From Brevundimonas sp. A19_0 (lineage in GTDB: Bacteria; Pseudomonadota; Alphaproteobacteria; Caulobacterales; Caulobacteraceae): 64,000 nucleotides of DNA. The notes under the pieces are model-generated. The model had not been told where the DNA came from, made no database searches, and saw only the letters and a program-made list of their open reading frames with translations. The stretch lies in contig NZ_JAGHQP010000013.1 of the NCBI RefSeq assembly GCF_017744255.1, positions 1-64,000 of the forward strand. Direction: 5' to 3'. Of this stretch, positions 34,471-44,016 are shown piece after piece. A program made the translations under genes and the position numbers. Each line of letters begins with the position of its first letter. The stretch's first letter is position 1.

Positions 34471-35363
34471 GAGGCGGACCAGCGGGCAAAGAAGCTGAGG
34501 CCGATGGCGCGGGCGTCGTCGCCCTCTTCGGCCAGGGCCAGCTCACCCCAGTCGATCCGGCCCGCGCGTCCGGCGGTGGCCTGATCCATCAGATGGGCCA
34601 GCGACAGGCCCGAGATGCGCGCGGCATAGGCGTTGAGCAGCAGGAACTCGGCGTCGGGCTCCAGAATGGCCGCACAGTCCGCCAGCAGACCCGGCAGGTC
34701 CTCGAACAGGCGCCAGACCTCGCCCGTCGGGCCGCGGCCGTATTTGGGCGGGTCGAGGATAATGCCGTCATAGAGCGAGCCACGCTTGCGCTCGCGCGCG
34801 GCGTAGCGGCGGGCGTCCTCGACGATCCAGCGGATCGGCCGGTCGGCGAGGCCGGACAGTTCGGCATTCTCGCGCGCCCAGGCGACCGACTTCTTCGAGG
34901 CATCGACATGGGTGACCTCGGCGCCGGCGGCCGAACAGACCAGCGAGGCGACACCCGTATAGCCGAACAGGTTCAGGATGCGCGTCGGGCGCTTGCGGGC
35001 CCGGATGCGCTGGTCCAGCCAGGCCCAGTTGGCCGCCTGTTCCGGGAAGAAGGCCAGATGGCGAAAGGGCGTGAAGCGCGCGGTGAAGCGCACATCGCCC
35101 CACGACAGGGGAAAGGCCTCGATCGGCTTTCCACCGAAGCGCCAGCGGCCGTCGTCGTCCTCGCCCTGCGGGTCGAACAGGGCGTCGGCGCGGTCAAAGG
35201 CATCCGCATTGCGCGGCTCCCACACGCACTGGGGCTCGGGCCGGACCACGGTGTGGCGCCCATAGCGTTCCAGCTTCCGCCCCTGACCGGAGTCGACCAG
35301 GGCATAGTCGCCCCAGGCGCGGGTCATCAGGACATCAGGATGTTCGGACAGTCGTGTGGCCAT
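34467..35363 (-). CDS. Class I SAM-dependent methyltransferase, RlmI/RlmK-like
   Basis: The 298-aa product has a Rossmann SAM-binding motif LNLFGYTGVASL near residue 130, an acidic residue after beta-2 (THVDASKKSV), and the catalytic-loop DPPKYGRG near 205, typical of rRNA m5C methyltransferases of the RlmI/RlmK group. An N-terminal PUA domain as in RlmI is not apparent, so the assignment is to the methyltransferase domain only. ATG 35363 overlaps the glycosyltransferase gene by 29 bases; ATG 35327 would remove the overlap. Neither has a clear ribosome binding site. Confidence 0.85.
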   Translation of the reverse strand: MATRLSEHPDVLMTRAWGDYALVDSGQGRKLERYGRHTVVRPEPQCVWEPRNADAFDRADALFDPQGEDDDGRWRFGGKPIEAFPLSWGDVRFTARFTPFRHLAFFPEQAANWAWLDQRIRARKRPTRILNLFGYTGVASLVCSAAGAEVTHVDASKKSVAWARENAELSGLADRPIRWIVEDARRYAARERKRGSLYDGIILDPPKYGRGPTGEVWRLFEDLPGLLADCAAILEPDAEFLLLNAYAARISGLSLAHLMDQATAGRAGRIDWGELALAEEGDDARAIGLSFFARWSAS

Positions 35364-36810
35364 GGGGGCTGCTTAAGCGCACCGCCGCCCCGGCGTCCAG
35401 CGCGGGCGCGTCGGTTTCCGGATCGGGGTCGGGTCGATGGTGGGTCTTGTCCCAGGCGAAGGGCTGGGTGACGAGCCGGAAGGCCGCGTGAACGAAGGCG
35501 AGGCTGAGCAGCGACCAGTAGGCCGGCGCCTGGATCATGTCGAAGAGGCCATAGGGCACACCCGCCCGCCGGGCGCCGATCAGGGCCGAGATCCAGGCCA
35601 CGGACGCGCCCAGCAGCAGCACACTGAGCGCCGGGACCGGCGTGGCGGGCGTGAGACCGGCGTCGAAGGCGACCATGACTGCCGCCATGACCCAGGCGAC
35701 CGAAGGCGCATGAACGGCCGCCGACGCCAGCGACACGCCCAGAGTCATGACCAGGGCGACCAGTCCTCGCAGACCCAGACCAAGCGGTCGCCGCGTATGC
35801 ACGCCGAGGGTCTGCATATAGCCCTTCATCCACCGGTTCCGCTGGGGCAGCCAGGCGCGCAGGTCGCCGGGTGGCGTCTCCCATGTGGGCCGGGCCAGAA
35901 CCCCGAGGCGATAGCCGTGCCGCCACAGGCGAAAGCCGAGATCGGCATCCTCGGTCACATTCCACGGGTCCCAGCCACCGACCCGACGCAGGATGTCGAT
36001 GCGGAAATGGTTGCTGGTGCCGCCCAGCGGAAACGGCAGGCCAAGACGCGTCATGCCCGGCAGGGCCACCTCGAACAGGGCCGCATATTCGACGGCGAAC
36101 TGGCGATCGAGAAAGGGCGAGGCGGCCGGGCTGGCGCTGCGTCGGCGGATGCGCAGCGGCGCCTGCAAACAGGCGAGAGTGCCGTCCGGATCGCTGGCAA
36201 ACCGGCCGGCCGCCTCACGCAGCTGAAGGGGATCCGGTTCGTCCTCGGCGTCATAGACGGTGATCAGGTCGCCTGTTGCGCGGGCGAGGGCGTGATTGAG
36301 GGCGCGCGGCTTGGTTTGCGGCTTACCGGGCGGGACAATCAGGATCGACAGCCAGTCCGGCCGGTCCGCCGCCCAGGCGGCCTCGATGGTGTCGTGATCG
36401 TGGGCCTCGAGGGCCAGGAAGCCCTGCAGCCGGTCGGCGGGATAGTCGAGGGCCGCCAGGTTGGCGACCAGTTGGGGGAGGACCTCGGCCTCGTCGTGGA
36501 GGGCGGCGACCACAGTGTAGCGCGGCAGATCGGCGACCGCCTGGATCGGGGCTGCAGGGCGTCGGGACACCCCGATCAGCAGCAGGCGCCACAGGGCGGC
36601 GACCAGAAAGGCCCCCGGCACCACGATGGAGGCGGTGTGCCAGGCGCCGCCGGCGTCGCGCGACAGCCAAACGACAATCCCCACGAGCAGCAGCCCGAGA
36701 AACACCCCCTGGCGCGGCGTCAGCCAACGCTCGGCGGCGCTCAGATGCCGCGGTGGTCCGTACGGTGCCGCCGCACGATCCAGCCGCGCATTGTTGGCCC
36801 ATGCGTCCAT
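35335..36810 (-). CDS. Membrane-bound family 2 glycosyltransferase
   Basis: The 491-aa product starts at ATG 36810, preceded by GGGAGGGGG. Two membrane segments near residues 35-80 precede a cytoplasmic GT-A domain with VVAALHDEAEVL, the metal-binding VYDAEDEPD, the acceptor motif EDADLGFRL and the processive-type QRNRWMKG. Three or four further membrane segments follow. The D, DxD, D, QxxRW order is that of cellulose-synthase-like enzymes, which extrude or elongate polysaccharides. The sugar is unknown. It is the first of three genes on this strand and divergent from the TetR gene. Confidence 0.9.
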   Translation of the reverse strand: MDAWANNARLDRAAAPYGPPRHLSAAERWLTPRQGVFLGLLLVGIVVWLSRDAGGAWHTASIVVPGAFLVAALWRLLLIGVSRRPAAPIQAVADLPRYTVVAALHDEAEVLPQLVANLAALDYPADRLQGFLALEAHDHDTIEAAWAADRPDWLSILIVPPGKPQTKPRALNHALARATGDLITVYDAEDEPDPLQLREAAGRFASDPDGTLACLQAPLRIRRRSASPAASPFLDRQFAVEYAALFEVALPGMTRLGLPFPLGGTSNHFRIDILRRVGGWDPWNVTEDADLGFRLWRHGYRLGVLARPTWETPPGDLRAWLPQRNRWMKGYMQTLGVHTRRPLGLGLRGLVALVMTLGVSLASAAVHAPSVAWVMAAVMVAFDAGLTPATPVPALSVLLLGASVAWISALIGARRAGVPYGLFDMIQAPAYWSLLSLAFVHAAFRLVTQPFAWDKTHHRPDPDPETDAPALDAGAAVRLSSPHGHTTVRTS

Positions 36811-36929
36811 GCCCCCTCCCGTCCTTTCGGTTAACGACGGTGTGCGACGCGGGCAAGCCATGCCGTCAAACTGGCAAGGGGGAGGAAGACGGGGTAAGGC
36901 AGGACCTCGACGCCACGGAGAGCCCCGGC

Positions 36930-37559
36930 TTGCCCACCACCGCCACCCGACCGAAATCGCACCGCAAGCCCAAGGGCGAGGGCCATGTGCGGCGGGCGGA
37001 AATCCTGGCGGCGGCCGAGCGGATTTTCGTCGAGCGCGGCTATGACGGGGCCACCATCCGCAAGATCGCGGACGAGGTCGGCCTGTCGTCGACGGCCCTC
37101 TATATGCACTTTCCGGACAAGGCGGCGATCTTGCTGGAAATCTGCAAGGAAGCCTTCCAGTCCCTGGACCGGTCGATGGGACACATTGCCAATCTCAAGG
37201 CGGCGCCCGAGGTCCGGCTGCGGGCCCTGATCGAGGCCTATGTCGAGTTCGGCTTCGAAAACCCGAATGCCTATCGCCTGATCTATCTGACCCGACCGCA
37301 GGAAGCCGATGCCGGCGCCCAGACGGCCGCGCAGGAAGTCGGCAGCGCCCTGTTCGAGGCGTTCGAGACGGTGGTGCGCGAGGTCGAGGCCGCCGGCCGC
37401 CTGACCACCGATGCGCGCACGGCGGCCCAGGTGATCTGGGCCGGGGGCCACGGCGTGGTCTCGCTGATGATCACCAAGCCCTATTTCGGCTGGGTCGAGC
37501 GTGATCGTCTGGTCGGGACCATGCTCGACACGGTGTTCGGCGGCCTGATCCGCGCGTGA
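36930..37559 (+). CDS. TetR-family regulator coupled to an ABC importer
   Basis: The 209-aa product uses TTG 36930, eight bases after CGGAGAG; no ATG gives a sensible start. After a basic N-terminal tail (RPKSHRKPKGEGHVRRAE), the helix-turn-helix is at about residues 40-62 (TIRKIADEVGLSSTALYMHF). The C-terminal ligand-binding part ends with a WAGGHGVVSLMITK segment, the WHG-type TetR C-terminal domain. Its stop overlaps the GTG of the next gene (GTGA), so it is co-translated with the importer and probably controls it. The ligand is unknown. Confidence 0.85.
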   Translation: MPTTATRPKSHRKPKGEGHVRRAEILAAAERIFVERGYDGATIRKIADEVGLSSTALYMHFPDKAAILLEICKEAFQSLDRSMGHIANLKAAPEVRLRALIEAYVEFGFENPNAYRLIYLTRPQEADAGAQTAAQEVGSALFEAFETVVREVEAAGRLTTDARTAAQVIWAGGHGVVSLMITKPYFGWVERDRLVGTMLDTVFGGLIRA

Positions 37560-38380
37560 GAACGCCGGCCGCCGGGCTGACTGTTTGCCTCCTGCTTCAG
37601 GCCGGGTGCAGTGCTGCGCCGACCGGGCGGGCAGACGGCGCCCTGCGCGTCATGGCGCTGGACCAGTGCGCCGACCAGTATGTGCTGGCCCTCGGCGAGG
37701 GGCATGACCTGTCGCTCTCGCCGCGCGCCGACGATCCGGACTCGTATCTGCGCGCCGAGGCAGGGGGCCACCGAAAGGTCCGCCCGACGCTGGAGGCCGT
37801 GGTCGCCCGGGCCCCGGATGTAGTGGTCCGCTACTGGGGCGGGGATGCGCACCTGCTGGCCGCGCTCGAGAGACGGGGCATCACTGTGGTGACGATCGCC
37901 GATGCGCCGGACTATGCGGCGGTCGAGGACAACATCGCCCGCGTGGCCGAGGCCCTCAACCGCGAGGCGGAGGGCGAGGCTCTCATCTCCGACATGCGAG
38001 GCACATTGGGCCGTGGCGCGCCGGGGGCCGGGCAAGCGCCCGTATCCGCCCTCTATCTCACCAGTGGCGGCTTCACGACCGGCGGCGGGACGCTGGTGGA
38101 TGCCAGCCTGAATGCGGCGGGACTCGAGAACGCCGCTGATCATGCGGGCTATGGCCCGGTCCGGGTCGAGCGTCTGGCGATGGATCCGCCCGAGCGGTTC
38201 GTGCTGGGCTTTTACGATCAGGTGCGCGCGGACCGGCGGGGTGCCGGGCGGCATCCGCTGGTGCAGGGGCTGGTCGAGGCCCGGCCCCATGCCCGCCTGC
38301 CCGCTGCCGTCCTGACATGCCCGGCATGGTTCATGGCCGAAGCCGTGCCCGCGCTGGCAGACTTGCGGGAGGCGTCATGA
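37556..38380 (+). CDS. Substrate-binding lipoprotein of a cobalamin/metal-chelate type ABC importer (BtuF-like)
   Basis: The 274-aa product starts at GTG 37556. It has a signal with lipobox LQAGC (Cys18), so it is a lipoprotein or periplasmic anchor form. The mature part has the PF01497 layout: VMALDQCADQYVLALG, then ARAPDVVVRYWGGD, then a long helix and a second lobe, as in BtuF and iron-siderophore-binding proteins. It is the first of three importer genes, and overlaps the TetR and permease genes. Substrate could be cobalamin, heme or a siderophore. Confidence 0.85.
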   Translation: MRTPAAGLTVCLLLQAGCSAAPTGRADGALRVMALDQCADQYVLALGEGHDLSLSPRADDPDSYLRAEAGGHRKVRPTLEAVVARAPDVVVRYWGGDAHLLAALERRGITVVTIADAPDYAAVEDNIARVAEALNREAEGEALISDMRGTLGRGAPGAGQAPVSALYLTSGGFTTGGGTLVDASLNAAGLENAADHAGYGPVRVERLAMDPPERFVLGFYDQVRADRRGAGRHPLVQGLVEARPHARLPAAVLTCPAWFMAEAVPALADLREAS

Positions 38381-39363
38381 GCACCGCCCGCATCAGTCTC
38401 CTGCTCGGCGGTGCGCTCGTCATCGCCCTGATCGCCGGCTTGCTGGGCGGCGAGGTGCTGCTGTCCGGCGCACAATATGCCGCGGCCCTGCGCGACCCGG
38501 CCTCCGGCCCCGGGCAGATCCTGTGGCAGGTGCGGGCGCCCCGGTCCCTGTGCGCGCTGGTGGTCGGGGCCGCGCTCGGCCTGTCCGGGGCATTGATGCA
38601 GGGGCTGCTGCGCAATCCGCTGGCCGAGCCGGGGGTGCTGGGGGTTTCCGCCACCGCCAGTCTGGGCGGCGCCCTGGTGCTGGTCGCCGGAGCCGGTCTG
38701 GTGCCGGGCGCGGTCGAACTGGCGGCCATGGCGGGTGCCGGGCTGGGGGCTGCGGCGCTGGTCGCGTTCGCGGCGCGCATCCGGGCACCCGAGGCCCTGA
38801 TCCTGTTCGGCGTGGCCCTGTCGAGTTTCGCGGGCGCGGCTACGGCCCTGATCTTCAACCTGTCGCCGTCCCCGATCGCCACCGCCGAGGTCATGGGCTG
38901 GCTGCTGGGCTCGGTGCAGAACCGGGGCTGGGGCGATGTGCTGTGGGTGGCGCTGGCGCTGGCGCCGGCCAGCCTGCTGGCCGTGTGGAGCGCGCCGGGG
39001 CTGAAGGGCCTGTCGCTGGGCGACGAGACCGCCCGCACCCTTGGCCTGCCGCTGGACCGGCTTAGGCTATTTGCCCTGATCGCGGCCAGTGTGGCGGCCG
39101 GCGCGGCCGTAGCGGCTGCCGGGGTCATCGGCTTCGTGGGACTGGTGGCGCCGCATCTGGTGCGGGCCGCCGTGCGGGCTGATCCGGGGCGGGTGCTGAT
39201 GCCGTCGGCGCTGGCCGGCGGACTGATCCTCGTGGTGGCGGACCTGCTGACCCGGGTCACCCCGACGGACCAGGAGCTGAAGCTGGGGGTGTTCACGGCG
39301 CTGGTCGGTGCCCCGCTGTTCGCCCTGATCGCCTGGCGTGCCGCGCGCGCCTGGAGGGTCTGA
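38377..39363 (+). CDS. FecCD-family permease of the ABC importer (BtuC-like)
   Basis: The 328-aa product has the BtuC/FecCD fold with about ten membrane segments. The conserved blocks RAPRSLCALVVGAALGLSGA, LLRNPLAEPGVLGVSA and VIGFVGLVAPHLVR are all present. ATG 38377 overlaps the stop of the binding-protein gene in an ATGA. It forms the membrane channel of the importer with the ATPase encoded two bases downstream. Confidence 0.93.
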   Translation: MSTARISLLLGGALVIALIAGLLGGEVLLSGAQYAAALRDPASGPGQILWQVRAPRSLCALVVGAALGLSGALMQGLLRNPLAEPGVLGVSATASLGGALVLVAGAGLVPGAVELAAMAGAGLGAAALVAFAARIRAPEALILFGVALSSFAGAATALIFNLSPSPIATAEVMGWLLGSVQNRGWGDVLWVALALAPASLLAVWSAPGLKGLSLGDETARTLGLPLDRLRLFALIAASVAAGAAVAAAGVIGFVGLVAPHLVRAAVRADPGRVLMPSALAGGLILVVADLLTRVTPTDQELKLGVFTALVGAPLFALIAWRAARAWRV

Positions 39364-39365
39364 GG

Positions 39366-40142
39366 ATGGACCGGCCCCTGCTGCAGATCGACGGCCTGTC
39401 CCTTGCCCGGGGCAACCGGACCGTAGTGCACGATGTCAGCCTGACGGTGGGTCGGGGCGAGCGCATCGCCCTTGTCGGACCGAACGGCGCGGGCAAGAGC
39501 AGCCTGATCCAGGCGATCTGTGGCCTGCTGAAACCCTCCGCCGGCCGCATCCGCATCGAAGGGGCGGACCTGTCGACGCTCAAGCCCCGGGCCCGGGCTG
39601 CGGCCATGGCCTACCTGCCCCAGGACGGCACGGTCGCCTGGAACATGCCCGCGATCGAGGTGGTCGCCCTGGGCCTGCCGTTCCTGAACGCCGATGAGGT
39701 CGAGGCCCGGGCCAGGGAGGCGCTCGACGAGGTCGAGGCCGCTGCGCTGGCCGACCGGGGGGTCGCGGAATTGTCAGGGGGGGAGCGCGCGCGCGTGCTG
39801 CTGGGGCGGGTGCTGGCCTCCGGCGCGCAGATCCTTCTGGCGGACGAGCCGGTCGCGGGACTGGACCCGGACGGTCAGTTGCTGGCGCTGGAGCGGCTGG
39901 GCGCACGGGCCACCGCCGGTCAGTCGGTGATCGCCAGCCTGCACGACCTGTCGCTGGCCGCGCGCTTTGCCGACCGGGTGATTGTCATGCACCGGGGCCG
40001 GGTCGTGGCCGACGGGCCGCCCCGGCAGGCGTTGACGGCAGGCATTCTGCACGAGGTGTTCGGCGTGACCGGACGCTGGCTGGAGGAGGAGAGCGAGCCT
40101 GTGCTGGCCCTCAGCCGCCGTCAGTCCGCCAGCGAAAGATAG
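39366..40142 (+). CDS. ATP-binding subunit of the ABC importer (BtuD/FecE-like)
   Basis: The 258-aa product has Walker A GPNGAGKSS, signature LSGGERARV, Walker B LLADEPVAGLDPDG and the switch His in ASLHDLSLAA, all intact. It powers the BtuC-like permease. Its stop codon overlaps the 3' end of the converging lytic transglycosylase gene by 22 bases. No TonB-dependent receptor or B12-biosynthesis gene is adjacent. Confidence 0.93.
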   Translation: MDRPLLQIDGLSLARGNRTVVHDVSLTVGRGERIALVGPNGAGKSSLIQAICGLLKPSAGRIRIEGADLSTLKPRARAAAMAYLPQDGTVAWNMPAIEVVALGLPFLNADEVEARAREALDEVEAAALADRGVAELSGGERARVLLGRVLASGAQILLADEPVAGLDPDGQLLALERLGARATAGQSVIASLHDLSLAARFADRVIVMHRGRVVADGPPRQALTAGILHEVFGVTGRWLEEESEPVLALSRRQSASER

Positions 40143-42196
40143 GGCTGGGGCCCGTAGCTGCCCCGGGCCAGATCGGACGACAGGGTCAAATCGCCGGTGC
40201 CGTTGCCCAGCCGCGCCTTGTAGATCTGCATATTCTCCATGACCCGCATCATATAGTTGCGCGTCTCGGTGAAGGGCGTGCACTCGATGAAGTCGATCGG
40301 ATCGACGGTCGCTCCACGCGGGTCGCCACAGCGGGCGGTCCACTGGGCCGGGCGGGCAGGGCCGGCGTTGTAGCCGACGGCTGCCAGGATCATCGATCCG
40401 CCGTTCGCCTGCATCAGCTCGCCGAGGTGATAGCTGCCCAGCGTCATATTGTAGTCGGGGTCCCACAGGCGGTCAGCCGAATAGGGCATGCCCAGCCGCC
40501 GGGCGACGCCCGACGCGGTTGACGGCAGGAACTGCATCATGCCGCGCGCCCCGGCGCTGGAGACGACGAGCGGATCGTAGCTCGACTCCTGCCGGGTAAT
40601 GGCGAGCGTGAAGGGCAGGGGGGCGGCGCCCTCCACCTCGGGCGGGATGCGGATCGGGTACTGGCGGTTCGGCATCAGCCAGCCGCGCTGGCTGGCCGCG
40701 CGCCCGACCATCATCGAACCGAACCGGTCGCCATAGCCGAGCACCATGTCCATCAGCTGGGCCACATCGACGGCCGCGGGCAGGGTGTCGTCGAGGTGAT
40801 AGGCGAAGGCGCGCAGCAGGCCTGCCTCGCCGGCCTCGCCGACCATTCGGGTCGCCTGCACCACCTCATTGGCCTCATAGGCGGCGCGGGCGTCCGGTGT
40901 GATCTCGGGATCGGAGGGCAGGGTGATCTGCGTCACGCCTGCCTTCTCGGCGGCCAGCTGGCCATAGAAGGACTGGATGTGGACGGCCCCGGCGGCATAG
41001 TGGCTCTGTGCCGTGGCGGTATCGCCCATGGCCTCGTACGCGCGGCCCAGCCAGTAGAGCGCCCGGCCCTGGGTGATCGGGGTCTCCGACATCTGGCGCA
41101 GCGCCTCGAAGTGGCGCGCGGCGCGGGCGGGATCGTTCAACTTCACCAGCGCAACCCAGCCGGCAAAGAACTCGGCATCAACCATGCGCTCGCCGCCCGG
41201 GAAGCCGTGCCCGGCCATGGAGTCATAGGCGGCCTGCCAGTTGCCGACCTCCAGCGCGTCGAGGAAGTAGTTGCGGCGCTCACTCCACAGGCTGCCCTGA
41301 CCGTCCGAATGGGTGGGGGCAGCAGGCAGGCCAGCCAGCAGGGCAAAGCCCTCCTGTTCGCGCCCCTGCGAGCGCAGGATGCGGACGCGCTCGAACACCA
41401 CGGCGGGGTGGCCCGCCTGGGCCGGGGTCAGACCGGCAACGATGGCGTCGGGCGAATAGGCGGTGCGCAGCGCCAGCACGGCCTCGGCAATGGCGCGCTG
41501 TTCCGGACTCACGCGGTCGATCATGGCGCGCGTGGCCGGGCCGTGCGGGCCCAGCAGCAGCATGTTCAGCCGCGCCTCGTCGTCCGCGGGGGCGATCCAG
41601 TTCGGCCAGATCGACAGGATGCGGCTCTGGTTGTCGAAGTCGAACGACTGGTTCCGCCACCAGTCGCGGATGATGGGGCGGGCTTCGTCGGCGCGGCCGC
41701 TCGCTTCCAGCGCCAGCGCCAGGCCGATCGCTCCCTCAACCGTCAGGGGCGGGTGGCCGTCGAAGAAGGCGATCACGGCCTCGGGGCTGGCCGAACTGCT
41801 CGAGATGGCGCGTTCGCCCGCCATGACCCGGCTCTCGGCACGCGGCCAGTCGGCGAAGGTCACCCGGGCCCGGGCCAGCTCCTCGAAGCTCATCAGATCG
41901 GCCGAGGTGTCGACGAGCGCCCAGTCGACCAGCTTGCGCGCCACCGGGTGGGCGATGCCGGCCGCGATAGAGCGGGCGCCCTCAATGTCGCGCGCCCGGG
42001 CGGCCTCCAGCGCCTGATTCAGCAACCGCGCCTCGGCCTCGTTCAGCAGGCGGACGGTGGCGCCATAGGGCACAGCCTGATCGGACGATGCGGCGCCGCG
42101 GGCGGGGAACAGGCCGGTCGATGCAAGGTTGGACACGAGGACCTCGGGCGCAGGGGCGCTCAGGGCAAGGATCGTGCCCAGTATCGACGTCAGCAT
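40121..42196 (-). CDS. Soluble lytic murein transglycosylase
   Basis: The 691-aa product cleaves the glycan strands of peptidoglycan with formation of anhydro-muramic ends. ATG 42196 (TAGGA upstream) gives a signal peptide ([15 protein letters not shown]). A long helical, superhelix-like region follows (about 30-530), then the SLT catalytic domain (about 540-680) with [10 protein letters not shown] carrying the catalytic Glu, [12 protein letters not shown], and GYNAG. This is the Slt70/SdpA-like layout. In Caulobacter such transglycosylases act with the divisome factor DipM, a relative of which starts this window. Confidence 0.92.
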   Translation of the reverse strand: MLTSILGTILALSAPAPEVLVSNLASTGLFPARGAASSDQAVPYGATVRLLNEAEARLLNQALEAARARDIEGARSIAAGIAHPVARKLVDWALVDTSADLMSFEELARARVTFADWPRAESRVMAGERAISSSSASPEAVIAFFDGHPPLTVEGAIGLALALEASGRADEARPIIRDWWRNQSFDFDNQSRILSIWPNWIAPADDEARLNMLLLGPHGPATRAMIDRVSPEQRAIAEAVLALRTAYSPDAIVAGLTPAQAGHPAVVFERVRILRSQGREQEGFALLAGLPAAPTHSDGQGSLWSERRNYFLDALEVGNWQAAYDSMAGHGFPGGERMVDAEFFAGWVALVKLNDPARAARHFEALRQMSETPITQGRALYWLGRAYEAMGDTATAQSHYAAGAVHIQSFYGQLAAEKAGVTQITLPSDPEITPDARAAYEANEVVQATRMVGEAGEAGLLRAFAYHLDDTLPAAVDVAQLMDMVLGYGDRFGSMMVGRAASQRGWLMPNRQYPIRIPPEVEGAAPLPFTLAITRQESSYDPLVVSSAGARGMMQFLPSTASGVARRLGMPYSADRLWDPDYNMTLGSYHLGELMQANGGSMILAAVGYNAGPARPAQWTARCGDPRGATVDPIDFIECTPFTETRNYMMRVMENMQIYKARLGNGTGDLTLSSDLARGSYGPQPYLSLAD

Positions 42197-42301
42197 GATT
42201 TGTCCTATCCCCATCATCTCGGTTGCGGCGGCCGTTGGCGCCCCTTACGTTCGGAACCTTCCGCAGACACCCTAAAGCCTCCGCGAAGGACCATCGTTCC
42301 C

Positions 42302-43186
42302 ATGACTGGCCCGACTTTCAAGGGCGTGATCACCGCCTTGATCACACCTCTTCGTGACGGAAAGGTGGACGACGCCGCGCTCACCGCCCTGGTCGAGCGC
42401 CAGATCGCCGCCGGCGTGCACGGCCTGGTCGCCATGGGCACCACGGGCGAGAGCGCGACCCTGACCGCCGAAGAGCATGAGCATGTGGTCGAATCCGTGG
42501 TTTCGACGGTCGCGGGGCGTATCCGGGTGATCGCTGGAGCGGGCTCGTCCTCGACCGCCAGGGCCATTGACATGGTCCGCCACGCCAAGACCGTGGGGGC
42601 CGACGGGGCCTTGGTCGTGACCCCCTATTATAACCGCCCTTCGCAGGAGGGCATGGCCCGTCACTTCGAGGCCATTGCCGAGGCCGTGCAACTGCCGGTG
42701 CTGCTGTACAATGTGCCCGGCCGCACCGGGGTCGATCTGGCGAACGAGACGATCGCGCGCGTGGCGAAGCATCCCAACATCGTCGGTATCAAGGACGCGA
42801 CCGGCGACATGGCCCGGGTCAGCTGGATGCGCACCCATGTCGAGGGGCGATTCGATCTGATCTCGGGCGACGATCCCAGCTATCTGGGCTATCTGGCGCA
42901 CGGCGGGCACGGGGTGATCTCGGTGACGTCCAACGTGGCCCCCGAGGCCATGGTCGCCCTGCATGATGCGGTTCAGGCCGGGGATCTGGAAAGTGCCCGC
43001 CTGTGGCAGGACCGCCTGATCGATCTTCACAAGGCCCTGTTTCTCGATAACTCGCCCGCACCGGCCAAATACGCCCTGGCGTCGCTGGGCCTGTGCTCGG
43101 AGGAGGTGCGCCTGCCGCTGGCGCCGACGGCGGATGCCGTGAAGCCCGCCATTGACCGGGCCATGAAGGCCGCAGGCGTTCAGTAA
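42302..43186 (+). CDS. dapA: 4-hydroxy-tetrahydrodipicolinate synthase
   Basis: DapA condenses pyruvate with aspartate semialdehyde, the committed step toward diaminopimelate and lysine. The 294-aa product shows GTTGES (residues 46-51) that binds pyruvate, [10 protein letters not shown] with the catalytic Tyr136 and Arg141, and GIKDATGD with Schiff-base Lys164. Numbers and spacing match the family. The stop TAA overlaps the smpB ATG by one base. It supplies diaminopimelate for peptidoglycan and is divergent from the transglycosylase gene. Confidence 0.97.
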   Translation: MTGPTFKGVITALITPLRDGKVDDAALTALVERQIAAGVHGLVAMGTTGESATLTAEEHEHVVESVVSTVAGRIRVIAGAGSSSTARAIDMVRHAKTVGADGALVVTPYYNRPSQEGMARHFEAIAEAVQLPVLLYNVPGRTGVDLANETIARVAKHPNIVGIKDATGDMARVSWMRTHVEGRFDLISGDDPSYLGYLAHGGHGVISVTSNVAPEAMVALHDAVQAGDLESARLWQDRLIDLHKALFLDNSPAPAKYALASLGLCSEEVRLPLAPTADAVKPAIDRAMKAAGVQ

Positions 43187-43689
43187 TGGCGCAGGCACCG
43201 GCCCAAAGGCGTCCGCAGTCGGACAAGAAGAAGTACACGCCCAAGGTGATCGCCGAGAACCGGCGGGCGCGCTTCGACTATTTTCTGGATGCGCCGGTCG
43301 AGGCGGGGATTGCCCTCGTCGGGACCGAGATCAAGGCGCTGCGCGCCGGCCGGGCCAACATCGCCGAGAGCTATGCCGCCATTGAGGGCCGCGAGATCGT
43401 TCTGGTGAACGCGGACATCCCGCCCTATGCCCAGGCCAACCGCTTCAACCACGAGCCGCGCCGGCCGCGCAAACTGCTGCTTCACCGCCGTCAGATCGAT
43501 CGCATGATCGGCGCCGTGCAGAAGGAGGGACAGACCCTCATTCCGCTCAAGCTGTATCTGAATGAATCCGGGATGGCCAAGGTCGAGCTGGCTCTGGCCA
43601 AGGGCAAGAAGCTGCACGACAAGCGCGAGACCGCGGCCAAACGCGACTGGGCGCGGGATAAGGCCCGGCTTCTGCGCGACCGGGGCTGA
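43186..43689 (+). CDS. smpB: SsrA-binding protein SmpB
   Basis: SmpB binds tmRNA and brings it to stalled ribosomes for trans-translation. The 167-aa product has [34 protein letters not shown], and the basic C-terminal tail ([16 protein letters not shown]) that enters the decoding site. It starts within the dapA stop (TAATG), showing translational coupling. The ssrA gene is not in this window. Confidence 0.97.
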   Translation: MAQAPAQRRPQSDKKKYTPKVIAENRRARFDYFLDAPVEAGIALVGTEIKALRAGRANIAESYAAIEGREIVLVNADIPPYAQANRFNHEPRRPRKLLLHRRQIDRMIGAVQKEGQTLIPLKLYLNESGMAKVELALAKGKKLHDKRETAAKRDWARDKARLLRDRG

Positions 43690-43704
43690 TTGCCCCGCCG
43701 GTCG

Positions 43705-43893
43705 TCAGCCGATCGGCTGGGCCTCCAGCACACCCACCAGCTGGGTCGAGCCCATGTGGTCATAGGCGCCGAGCGAGGGGCCCTGGGCCCAGTCCCAGGC
43801 AAAACCTCCCGCCGAAAGGGCCACGACCGCCAGCGCCGCCCACAGGGCCGCCTTCCGCTCGTTTCGGGAAAAGAAGTGAGTATTGGTCCGCAT
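43705..43893 (-). CDS. Small membrane protein (62 aa), unknown function
   Basis: The ATG at 43893 is preceded by AGGAGG at a spacing of six, one of the strongest ribosome binding sites in the window. The product has a basic N-terminus (MRTNTHFFSRNERKA), one membrane segment (about residues 17-33) and a polar C-terminal tail. I do not recognise the family. It lies downstream of the uracil-DNA glycosylase gene in the same direction, with 123 bases between them. Confidence 0.65.
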   Translation of the reverse strand: MRTNTHFFSRNERKAALWAALAVVALSAGGFAWDWAQGPSLGAYDHMGSTQLVGVLEAQPIG

Positions 43894-44016
43894 AACAGCC
43901 TCCTGCGGTCCGAAACGCGGGCTGCTCTTCAGATGTTCCCGGCGAATTCCCGGTGCACGTCACGGGCGAAAACCTGTGTCCGTGAAGCCACGCGCTCGCC
44001 CCGCAGCGGGGGTCGT

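Noticed and set aside
36831..36846. CtrA-like TTAACGACGG between the glycosyltransferase and TetR genes
   Set aside because: Only one half-site is present and the second half does not match, so it is not supported as an operator.
37556..37700. Cobalamin riboswitch ahead of the BtuF-like gene
   Set aside because: The region upstream is coding sequence of the TetR gene with a GTGA overlap; there is no leader in which a riboswitch could fold.
40796..42301. Long N-terminal extension of dapA in the same frame
   Set aside because: It runs antisense through the lytic transglycosylase gene; the DapA family starts at ATG 42302.
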